From positions 6,541,170-6,605,169 of the forward strand of contig NC_051134.1 of NCBI RefSeq assembly GCF_014839805.1: a DNA stretch of 64,000 bases, given 5' to 3'. Under the pieces are notes generated by a model. It did no database searches. It saw only the letters and a list, made by a program, of their open reading frames with translations, and was not told the origin of the DNA. Both the position numbers and the translations under genes were made by a program. The first letter of the stretch is position 1, and the number at the start of each line of letters is the position of its first letter. The DNA comes from Manduca sexta. Lineage: Eukaryota > Arthropoda > Insecta > Lepidoptera > Sphingidae. This document shows, in pieces, positions 13,089 to 23,816 of this stretch.

Positions 13089-15540
13089 ATTAGCTTGCCA
13101 CTCCAGTAATAGCTAGTGTCACTTCACGGTGGTTTTTCCTTCCCCGTAAAAAGCAAGCACACTATTCCTTTAACAATAAATAGCCGTACAAAATGATGAA
13201 TAATTACCATCAACACATTGCTTAGAGAGGAGCAGGCATTACGCAATAAAAACACCACAATACTGTTTGTAAACACCCCATCTCTGTGAAAATCTTATTT
13301 CCTGTAGACTTGTACCGTATCCGGCCGGATGAAAAGTATCACGTTCTAACAAATCCTCCGTCTTGTTAGAGATGCGGATAAGCCGGCTAGCTTACTAGTG
13401 TTGTGCCGGTTGTGTTATCTTCATGTCGAGGATACGTTTTGTAGAGATTGCGGAGTTCTTTTATTTATTGGAATAATGGTTGATTTCACAGATAAATAAT
13501 AGTTTTTATAAATTAGTCTTGGAAGGATTTAATGGATGAGTGAATGGTAAAATTTAACAGCAAGTTAACAGAGTAATTTCACTTTGAGATGTTAAATATT
13601 ATTTATGTATTTATACTATCCAGAGTTGAGAATGATAATACTCAATAACGATATTCATAATCGAGCGAACGGATTGTTTGGCATATTTAACATTTAGTTA
13701 CGCAACACGATTAAGAGATGGCGCTGTATTAAATCTAAGTTTACGACCGGCAATAAATAGCGCAAACTTAAAAATTATTTTCGCCATATCGCAACATTTC
13801 AGTGGGTCGTAAATGCGTATTTTATGGAATGGTCAAGGTAATGGGTCCCCGGGGGTCGATAGGAACGCGTTCGCAATTGACTGAAGAAAAACTTTTATTG
13901 GAACTAGTTTTTATCCGTACGGTTTAAGTGTTCTTCTGTATCCTTAGGGATTTGAGTGTTTTGAGTGACGATTTAGTTTTACGTTCTTACGTTATGTTCT
14001 TTATGGTAGTTGGTGACTGAGGCCGTCACCTTTTAAGCTAAGATGTGTTCTAATTTAAAAGGCATTGAGTTGATCAAGATATATTTTACCACTGGCTGAG
14101 ATAAGTAAAGTCCTGGAGTATATTATCTACTGAGATTAAAAAATATTTGTGAGTTGTTTGGAATTTAAAATACCCCTAATGGTATTACATAACATTACTG
14201 ACACGATTCGTAAATGCATCACAGATATGGATTGTAAATTTTATGATCACGCATGCTATATATTATGTTTTATTTTTTCTTGCAATAGTCAATTAAATAT
14301 TTTTTCAAGTCCATTATAAATGAATAATATACTCATGACTATATCATAAACTCATTGAATTGCGACGCAGTTTAATATAATTTTATGTCATTATATTTAC
14401 TTGTTTTTTATTGAATAATAAATCTCTTGAACTTCAACAAGGCCTTTTCCAAAGCCAATCAACGAGTCAGTCCAAATGCTGATTGTGTGGAGAAATATCT
14501 AAACTAATTTTTATAAGTCTAATACTAAGTTTTATAATTTGTTCTTGAATGAAGTGAAATATACCGAATCGTCAGCAAATATTTGATTTCTTCTCGCAGT
14601 TCTCTCTATTTAAAAGTTCTTTTCCAGTATAATATTACCTGAACGATAGTTTACCTACCAGTTTATTTTTTTCGCTATAAAATAATATCTGAAACATAAT
14701 TTGACTAGCAGTTTAACCTCCAATAAAATCCATTACTCCATTTATAAACAAATATGCAGTTATTAAGTCATAGTTATTGTAAAAATAATAAACGACCTGC
14801 CATCACCACTAAAAGACACTTTCACTACAGACAACCTAAAATACAAACTAAAACAACACTATCTAGAAAGTGTACAGCATTCTTAAATAAAATGTATAAA
14901 CAATATGCATAGAAAATAATAAAAAAATTTATTAAGTATGTAGATTATATAACTTGAATTTAAACAAAAAAGGTTGAGGATGTGATCTGTGCATCACACA
15001 CTAAATAATTTAGGTTTAAGTGAGGTTTATAATGTAACTTTTTGTATGTACAAATTTGAACAATAAATAATAATAATAAATGAAATGTAATTTGCAAAAT
15101 CAGTGACTGTATAGATCTAATATTAGTAATTTAATTAAGGAATGTCGTAATTATAAATGAACAGGTAAAATGTTTTATTGGTCACACAGAAAGACGGTCG
15201 TTGGACTTTTTTTCTTATGACACATTCGAATACGGCAGACCTTAGTCACAACTCACAAAATATCTTCGTGTTATTTTAAAAACTTAGCAATGTTACCTTT
15301 TCATTTTTGTTATGTACTTTAAACATAATTTTATTTGAAATGCGGCACCATTGACCGTCTTTTTCTGTCACTTAGCACTCATAACTCCGTTTATAAAACC
15401 TTTTGTAGGTAGTCCACGAAATTTCATCGGAATTTCTATATTTATTCCTAAACATATGAAAAACTCAACCAAAATGGTAGCGACAAACAACTATTTTCCA
15501 TAGAATTACAAAAATAATTAGAGTTCGCGTCAATATTTGT
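13089..15540. other. Intergenic DNA, no gene supported
   Basis: Long AT-rich stretch with no coding frame of note and no confidently recognised repeat. Confidence 0.4.
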
Positions 15541-15544
15541 TCTT

Positions 15545-15800
15545 TTTTCAAATCGGCCGACGCGACTTAACGTGGTCTCGTTAATGCTCACAGCGCCCTC
15601 TGTCGCCCTTCACACACGTTCCGGGAAGGATCGAGTGTCAACACAGTGTTCGAAATTTGAAAAAGCGTTCGATTTTCAAATTTGTTGCGCAAACCGAATG
15701 CCGGCGAAACGTCACGAAGGCAAAGGCACGTTGTTATCGTGCCGAGTTGGCGTTGACTCGCTAATTCTTGTTGGGTTGACAAAGATGCCGACTGTATCTT
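15545..15800. other. GC-richer block with overlapping frames on both strands
   Basis: A CpG-containing block with frames of 76 and 64 codons on opposite strands. Neither looks like a known protein and both depend on local GC content. It could be regulatory. Confidence 0.2.
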
Positions 15801-16420
15801 AACGTAGATCTACGATGCAGTGGAAGTGTCTTTATTTTAATTTTAAAACGTGTTTCTTCAGTTAATGTAGAGCTGCCTCTGTTTTATGTAGAGACTAATC
15901 TTAACACGCAACTCCACGTATTAAAACTGTCCTTCCAGGAAAACAATGCTTAGTTTACTCAGTGAATGTACTTTATTTTCCAGTGATTTACCATGAACAA
16001 AACGTGTTTAGTGCTTTAGAAAACTGACTTACATAAACAAACAGACAGAAAAATACGCAACATGTAAACATATTAGTAGATACGAGCTACCAAACCAGCC
16101 TAGAAGTAGCATTGATCGCAAATTATGCATATGCAGTCACTGTTATTTAAGTTAAAAATATACTTTTGAGTGTACTTTTAATCAAGATGATAATAATAAT
16201 GTAGTCATATTACAATAAAAGTAAGTCTTATTTTTCTATGTTAGGTCGATTTATAAAAAACAATTAAAAAAATAATTAAAACCGTTAACAAAAACACAAC
16301 ATACCCTTGTTTACAAAATAAATCCTTACAATAAAACGGACCCTTTATCTGAAATCTTCAATAAAACTCGTACACGATCGGAAGATATCGGCGAGCTCAA
16401 ATTGGATCGCCGTTTGCCCG

Positions 16421-16474
16421 CCATACCCCGTCGTATCCCGTCGTATCCCGCCGGATCCCGCCGGATCCCGCCGG
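16421..16474 (+). repeat. Degenerate decamer tandem repeat
   Basis: About five tandem copies of a 10-bp unit: TCGTATCCCG twice, then CCGGATCCCG twice, flanked by the variants CCATACCCCG and CCGGTTATCC. It is GC-rich in an AT-rich setting, and each change of variant occurs at a unit boundary. Confidence 0.85.
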
Positions 16475-16974
16475 TTATCCGCTCGTTACCGCGTAACAGT
16501 TAACGTTCGTCTCTGATTGTCTACTATTCGCACAATGGTGCGGTGTGGTGGACAAAACTTGGCTATAGATTTGCAAGTTTATTACTTTCTCAAAATTTCA
16601 CTATTAAAATATATTTTTTTTAGAGTTAAAGTATTATAGAAGAAATGTAATTTTAAGGAATTTTATATAACTTTCATTTAAATAAATATGTATTCTTTCA
16701 TATGGTAAATGAGGACATGGTCTACCAGGTTATCAAAATGAAATCAAATCCGTTTTTAATGCAATTTGAAATCTTCACAAGGTATGCAACAAGCAGAATG
16801 TACAAATGTTTGTAAGCATCCACTTTGTTCGTAGAAATAAATTGGTTTTTACATTATTTTATAACCTACAAATTGACAAACTATCCTTCAAGAATATAAT
16901 ATCTATTTTTAAATTGCCATTATTTCAGTAAGACTCTGTCTGAGGGAACAAAAATTACCTAAAGAACATTTTTG

Positions 16975-17150
16975 TCCAGTGCGCCGACAAAGCTCCACTG
17001 TGCTTCCCCGCCCATGAGCTTTACGTGGCCTCTGCCGCTTAGCCTCTCGTTTGTCGCGTCCCGCGTAACGACTGATCCTTGCTTTTTATTATCGCCACCT
17101 GAAAGCTTCGCTGAATCAGAGGTGACAAAGTTTCAACGCTAATTGTAAGA
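16975..17150. promoter_or_regulatory. GC-rich island, possible regulatory element
   Basis: A CpG-containing, less AT-rich block between very AT-rich flanks. No open frame spans it. It carries a TGACAAAG motif at its right edge. Tentative only. Confidence 0.18.
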
Positions 17151-18299
17151 GGCTTTGTGATTGTCGCAAACTTTTTTTCTTAATGACTGGTCGATCAAAT
17201 ATTTAAGGTAACAATCTCGAGAATATTAACAGTGGTAAAGGTACTTATAACAGAATTATAAAATGCGAAAATGAAGCCATTGTGGTCACTGAGAGACAAT
17301 AGAAGTTGAGCCTGAAAGAGAGCAAGATTTATAATTGGGATAATAACAATATGTGTAATATGTACGTAAAAAAAAAATATATAAAGAAATATAACATAAA
17401 CATTAAAAACGGCATAGAAATTCGAAAACTATTTTTATTTCGATGGCATTCGAGAAAACAAAGGAAACATAATACATGTTGTTTTAACTACAGAAACCCT
17501 AATTTAGCTCCATCCTGCAGTACCAACATGACTAATCCTGCAGCGCTGATTTTCGGACTTACGGACACTAAATTAGTGTCAATCATACAAAAATAGAATA
17601 ATAATATACCGCTGCTTGATGCTAAAAATAAACATTGCGGCTGAACTAGATACACATTAGAAAAGGCCTACTTACGAGTGCAAAAAGCAACCCAATTTAC
17701 ATATAAATATCTAAAAATAAATTCCTCGAAGTAACGCAACCTACGCAGACCTAGAAACACGCTAACAGACGAGCAAACAATCCATCAAACTCGGTAACCA
17801 ACTCAAATTCCGACTGCGAACGATAATTGTTTGACTAACATGTTAAACACCATCATTAACAACTCAGGGAATGCTTCTCTTTACAATTTTTTAGCATAAG
17901 ACGAGCTAGTGGGTCGTCTGATGTTACTGATCTCTACCGCCTTAAACACGCACATTACCAGGAATTAATTGTAGACCAAGTTTTATAGGATATGTTCGCG
18001 AGACTATCTGCACTCCCTTTTATTTTCTGTTATATATAATAGTCACAGCACATAATATTATTGTGTCTATTATCCATAAGTTTAGTTCCTAGAATGTGAA
18101 AATAAATTAGGTGTGACAGTAGACAGTGACAACTGCGAAATTTTTTGACTTGCATCGTATATTTTTTACGTGCAAGAATGTACTTTCTGTGTTCGAATCC
18201 ATGTGATTACTATGAATCACAAATTCGAAAGTATTCCTTATATGTTTTCACGACCAAACTAGTGAGCTGATCTTGATCAAATTTGATGCTTTCACAAGT

Positions 18300-18512
18300 A
18301 AATTCTAATCTATACTTATGTATAAACCTGAAGAGTTTGTATTTTTGAATGCGTTAATCTGAAGTACTAACCTGATTTTGAATTTTTTACTTGTCTTTCT
18401 ATATAAAGCTACATTACTCCTTAGTGCTGTAGGCATTTTATTTAGGAAAAACAAAGCGGAACTTTTCCCCGGTTCTTTTTTTACGCGGGCGAGGCCGCTA
18501 GTAAAAGCTAGT
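18300..18512 (+). repeat. LINE- or Helitron-type repeat tail
   Basis: 'aacctgaagagtttgtattt', 'acgcgggcgaggccgctag' and 'taaaagctagtataaa' form a combination familiar from repeat 3' ends in lepidopteran genomes. The exact family was not determined. Confidence 0.5.
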
Positions 18513-18847
18513 ATAAAATAAAATGATTTGTTTGCCTTATGGTAATTACATATACATTAGGTAATAACTTGAATAGAAGTATAAATACATAACTGAAATC
18601 AAAGTGAAGAGGGAGACAAACACTCGATAACGCTTATTCGAAAAATCGATCGCAAATATTATATTTGTACTCGACTCATAGTCAGCTGATGTATATTGTG
18701 GGCTAATCGTTTAGTCGTACATTCTAATTAAGTATCAAAAATAAAATTAAAAGGATATTTTTATTGAACGAAGCAACTAGTATTATGGTCAGATTGTTGA
18801 ATTGGTAAAAAATTTGCAACATTTTTTTTGTTATATTCGGGCACAGC

Positions 18848-19078
18848 AGTGACGCCACTGCACCTGATGGTAAGTAGAGTGGAGTCCAATAGAATGTCGA
18901 CTGACGAGAGATGATTACCCCTTGGCAGTTGACACAATTATGCCGGCCTGTTGGAACCGGATATAGACAATTTGATCCAGGAACGCGACACACTGACGTG
19001 TGCCACTATGGCGAGTTTTAACACCTTGTGTAAGGTAGTCGCTATCCAGGGCGTTATATATCTTACCGCAAACCACAC
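18848..19078 (+). repeat. Repeat family C copy (C1)
   Basis: Landmarks in order: 'ctgcacctgatggtaagt', 'aatgtcgactgacgagagat', 'attatgccggcctgttggaa', 'gaacgcgacacactgacg', 'ccactatggcg' and 'ttatatatcttaccgcaaac'. The same order recurs at 20.7, 32.8 and 48.4 kb and in reverse at 56.3 and 57.2 kb. Short frames on either strand here are repeat-derived. Confidence 0.8.
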
Positions 19079-19885
19079 TAGACACTGTAACTTAAAACAT
19101 TATATTAAGTGTTACAGTGCCATTGGCTACAAATCGAACAGTTGATTGACTATGGTCCACAGATATAGAAATAATGATGATCGCATACTTTCACTTTAAA
19201 AGGATCTGCTGTATGTTATAGATATGTGAAAAATAGTAATTAGCGATAATTACATGACTATAAAATTTCCTAAATTTACCAACAAATGTCCAGGAAGAAA
19301 AACAATCTGGCTCCTCAAACCACCGAACACTCACACACTCGTTACCATACAAAGCTATTTGTCCATACAATAAAACACTTACGTAAATTGGCCAAATCAC
19401 TTATCGTCATTAGCCGGCCGGTTGCGCTCGTGCCTCCGATGTTTAAAATGTTCATAACAAAAATAGTTATTTCAATTTAGTCGTATTAGCGCTAGTGCGT
19501 TATGTTTGCACGCGCATATTGTGTTAACAGGCTTTTGAAATTTTGATCTACGTGCGGACCACACTTGAGCGTGTTAGGGAGGTGGTACATCACCTGAGGA
19601 ATGGTATTCTAGGTTAAACACGGCAGGGTAGACAACTAATTATAAAAATAATGTAAGGTATCCATTATCGTGCATGGAAATGAAACTTTAAGTCAATAAA
19701 AACAATTAAAATTATATGTTAAAAGTACATGAATCTGAAAAACAATAATTGATTTAGATAGCAGATAATTTACTTAAAATTTGCATCACTATAAGGAAAT
19801 AATGGGCAAAAACTACCAATTAGAGATCGCTTTGTTTAAGTTAGTTTCAATTTATTGTGATTTTTTTTAAACCATTCATATAGGT

Positions 19886-20119
19886 ATGGAAATTAAACTA
19901 ATTTTCGGATTCTATCGCGGTGCTAGTATTTTATTTTCTCCCGACGTTTCGAAGACTTTGCAGCCTTCATGGTCACGGGGGGGACTCTGAACCATGGGGG
20001 ACCATGAAGGCTGCAAAGTCTTCGAAACGTCGGGAGAAAATAAAATACTAGCACCGCGATAGAATCCGAAAATTAGTTTAATTTCCATGTCTAACATTCG
20101 CGTAAACATAAGAAATCAT
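19886..20119 (-). mobile_element. Family E insertion folded into an 89-bp perfect palindrome, with 13-bp TSD
   Basis: Positions 19,886-19,974 and 20,000-20,088 are perfect reverse complements (89 bp each) around a 25-bp spacer. Both arms carry the family E core 'ctcccgacgtttcgaagac'. The right side continues into 'gtctaacattcgcgtaaac', the family's usual start on the minus strand. The 13-mer CATTCATATAGGT flanks the unit at 19,873-19,885 and 20,120-20,132, as expected for a target-site duplication made by target-primed reverse transcription. Twin priming with inversion, or later self-templated copying, would explain the fold-back. The minus-strand frame at 19,912-20,109 is a by-product. Confidence 0.85.
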
Positions 20120-20686
20120 CATTCATATAGGTGTTAGACCTTCCGGCTGCCCTGTGCGGCAAATTAAGTACTCATGTTTCTTAAATTTTGTACTAACTCT
20201 CAAGTAGGTGTGTAAGTTTTGCCATACACACTTAAATACGAGAAATCGTAGATCTTTTCATAGCTAAAGTTTACCTGAGTCCTTAATCTCTATAGTCCAT
20301 TTATTTTCACGGTACATCATTAATTCAAGAAATAAATGAATACTAACTTGCCTATCTGACATTCACGGTAAATGAGCAAGGCACTTAACAGAGTTATGCA
20401 AGTGATAACATGAAACACCCACTTACGATGTATTTGCACGAATAATTTGGTCTAATCAAATAATCGAAGGTGTCATATTGTCGATAGCTCGATAAACAAT
20501 TGCGACATCACTTGACAATGATGGTGTGGTGTTTAATATATCTAAATGGTGCTTTATTTTGTCTTTTGTTTGACAAACAATTCTATTAGGAACTGAGAAA
20601 GTTATTTAGGAATGGTAATATACACCGGTGTTCATGATATAACAGTGGAATCAGAAACAATTTAACTTCTTTTTTTATCCGAAAAT

Positions 20687-20852
20687 GTGACCCTACTGCA
20701 CCTGATCGTAAGTGGAGTCAGGTCCAATAGACTATCGACTGACGAGAGATGATTACCCCTCGATAGTCCACACAATTATGCCGGCCTGTTGGAGCCAGAT
20801 ATACGCAGTCTGATCCTGGAACGCGACACACTTACGTAGGCTACTATGGCGG
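20687..20852 (+). repeat. Repeat family C copy, 3'-truncated (C2)
   Basis: Aligns with C1 from 'gtgaccctactgcacctgat' to 'ctactatggcggg' and stops there, lacking the final 50-60 bp. Confidence 0.8.
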
Positions 20853-21108
20853 GAACAGCAGCAGTATACCATAATAAAAATACGCCACCGAGGCAGAAAA
20901 CCAACCAAAGAAAACTTTTTCTAAATAAATATACCTAACCAAATACAAATCAGTTTCTAATAATACCGTGTTAATAACAATATCAGGAATGACAATATAA
21001 TTGATAAACGCTTTACCTAGACTTAACTTGTAACACGACTTACAACGTAGATAGCATCTAACCGACAATGAAATCTGTGGAGTGTACTGATTTATTGGAA
21101 CTTGTTAA

Positions 21109-21570
21109 ATGTTCTTGATTTTGCTCCATAAATATAGTCCAATAACGTATTGCTCTAAGGTATTTTATTTGAAGTCTATTGAAGATGGTAAGCATTGTGA
21201 AGTGATTCGTAAAGAAAATCAGCGCTGCAGTATCAGTTATGCTGGAACTGCAGCAAAGATGAAGGTACCCATTGTTGGTACAATGGGTATAACTGTGTAT
21301 TTTTCATTATATTATATGTTTTGTTTTTCTATTCTTTTATTGTATTTTATCCAAATAATAATTCTTTCTTTATTTCTTTCAAAGGTTTTAATGCAGATAT
21401 TGATATTGCTACTATTTTTTAGCAATGTTAGCATGAGACAAATGATGGGATCGTTCATAGGAGACATCCAACCGTCGCTATACATCAGTAGATCTTGGCG
21501 ATTCATTAGAGCGTACCTTTATGCCAGGTTCTTTTATTATATGTTATTCTCGCGTCAAAAATATATTTGA
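21109..21570 (+). other. Unexplained 153-codon open frame, probably not a gene
   Basis: The frame begins at an ATG and runs 153 codons. The first third is mixed in composition and the middle is a hydrophobic, very AT-rich run. No family is recognised. Two inverted repeats lie in the better-composed part: GCTGCAGT/ACTGCAGC near 21,222-21,254, and a perfect 10-bp pair at 21,266-21,275 and 21,280-21,289 with a 4-base loop. It might be a transposon remnant or chance; there is no splice or homology support for a host gene. Confidence 0.2.
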
Positions 21571-23816
21571 CAACAACAATAAAGGTGGCTCCACGGTTTC
21601 CTCCATCCTGAGGGAAGATTTACGCGGCTTTTAACTTGACGTTGGTCGAGATTATCAGTTCAGAGGGCGGTCTCTTGACCCGCCGGACTCGCCTGGAGCC
21701 TCTTAGTATTAAATGTACTAGCCTTTATGAACACAACACTTACATCTTTAAGTAATGTAATCTAGAGGGTGAAGTGTTATTTCCTGATCATCGTTAAGCT
21801 CAGATAACCTTGATATTTTTACTGATTATTTTTTAATAGAAATTAACCCAAGAAGTATGTGAGTTACCTAAATGATATAACATGAATATTCAGAAGCGGA
21901 AGACGAATACTCAGAAGAAAGACTTAATTTTGTAGAACTATACCCAGTGTGACGCCATGAGACTTAAATTCCATATTACAGTAAATATCTCACAGCAGTG
22001 GTAACAGCATTATGAAGTTTGTAACTTTGGAAAAATCTACGAATGATTTATTCTTGTCATGTGATTATAAGGTATCCTTCTTATATTTAATAACCCCTTA
22101 AAATTACGTAAAAGACACAAATACGAAACCAATAAAAAACAAAAGTAAATTAAGTTGTAAAAGATGTTGAAAAAGAGAAATAATTAACAATTCCCTCACA
22201 GCATTTAACATTCTGTAGACGAGCCACACCGGTTGCGGGGCATCAAGGTTTTAACGCACATCACCGGCGATTAATCTCATTTATCGCCACGATCGCCGGC
22301 CGACACTAAAATAATCGCTTTGCCGACGAGTTTAACATAAATTAAGTTCAACACTACACCTGAGGTACGCCCTGTTTGAGTAATGGTTGGGCGTGAAATT
22401 TTTAACCAGATAAGAGTTCTTGATGTCCAAGATATGATTATTAATTCAGATTATTAAAGTAATTGATTGGTATTGTGAAAGTTTACATTTCAAAACCAAT
22501 GAAGTATAACGGATGTAGTAAATGTAACAAGTTGATAATTATTTGTGGCTAGAAGTTATAAAATAAGTTACTTAATAAGTCTTTAAATATTATATAGGAC
22601 AATGATACAGATATCGAAAATAATATAAAATCTAATAAATTAATGATAACTCAGAATATTCCATGACTATATGTTTCATTTCGATATTAATGTTTGAATA
22701 AAATATTGGTATTTCTGCAACATTCTAATTGGGAAGTTTTCCTTATATATACAATCATAATAGGTGCTGTCGCGTTGAGGTGTTAATTTTATTTATTTTA
22801 AAAGCAAAGACGAGAATTACTTTCTAATATTCAGCTGTATTAGATGAAGTAACATGTTTTATTTTAGTATAGTGTTCCTCCTATGTTTGATTATTTTTAA
22901 TGTTGATAAGATGTAAAATTTTAATTACATTTAGTAAAACGCCGCATCAAATACATGAAGAAACTACGGGTAAATAAACAAGTAAACTTATTAATCATAT
23001 GAATAAACAAAAGGTTTCATTAATACAATTTATTCGACATTGAACCCTAAAGGTAGGGACCTTGGTGTGATGGTAGTGGCTAATTCTTATTACTTCAACA
23101 TTCTACTCCAATCCAAACTTTAATTTCAGTTAATAAAGTCGAAATTTAAAGAACAGATGGCCGTTTCTGATAATGAGGGTGCAATAAGATATATTACAGT
23201 GAAAGAAAGGTTAAGTGTGAACATGTGTTGTTAATGCATTGGTTTAAAAAAGACAGAATTTTTTATCGAATGGCTTTTTGATTGATATTTTGACTCTTTT
23301 ATTAATTCTTCGAACGGGACTTAAACTATCTGCTGTGAGATAGGCACGCCATTATTTATGGTGTTTTTTCAATGCTTAACATTTTTAATATTGTATACAC
23401 ATAATGGGTGTTACTGACAACGCAGTGTGAGTCCAAGCTGGTTAGAAAGTAGTAGTTTATTAAAACAATGTTATATTTGATATAAAATCGCTTCATAGAT
23501 CTAATGGCAGCATACAGACTGATCTGTGAGGTGCAGGTTTTAATTCCAGGGCAGATCAAAAATGTGTGATTTTTTTTAATCAAGATACGCAACATTGTTT
23601 GGGATCGTAATTTGTATTTGTTTATAAAATATGGTTTAAAAACAAACGATGAAAGGTCAAGTAATAATTACTAAGATTAAATATTTACTAATAAAACGTC
23701 ACCTTGCATGAATTGAGTCATTTGATAAGTAATAAGTCTAAACATAGCACAAGTCGATAACCCGCCATTATACAGTAAAACAATCCAGTCAACTAGTAAG
23801 TAAAATAAACGACACA
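21571..23816. other. Intergenic DNA upstream of the transporter gene
   Basis: No coding exon supported. A GC-richer block at 22,195-22,335 stands out and could be a regulatory element of the downstream gene or of a distant one. The minus-strand frames overlapping 23.4-23.9 kb are shadows or AT-rich noise. Confidence 0.35.

Noticed and set aside
19912..20109. 65-codon minus-strand frame
   Set aside because: It lies wholly inside the palindromic family E insertion and reads both of its arms.
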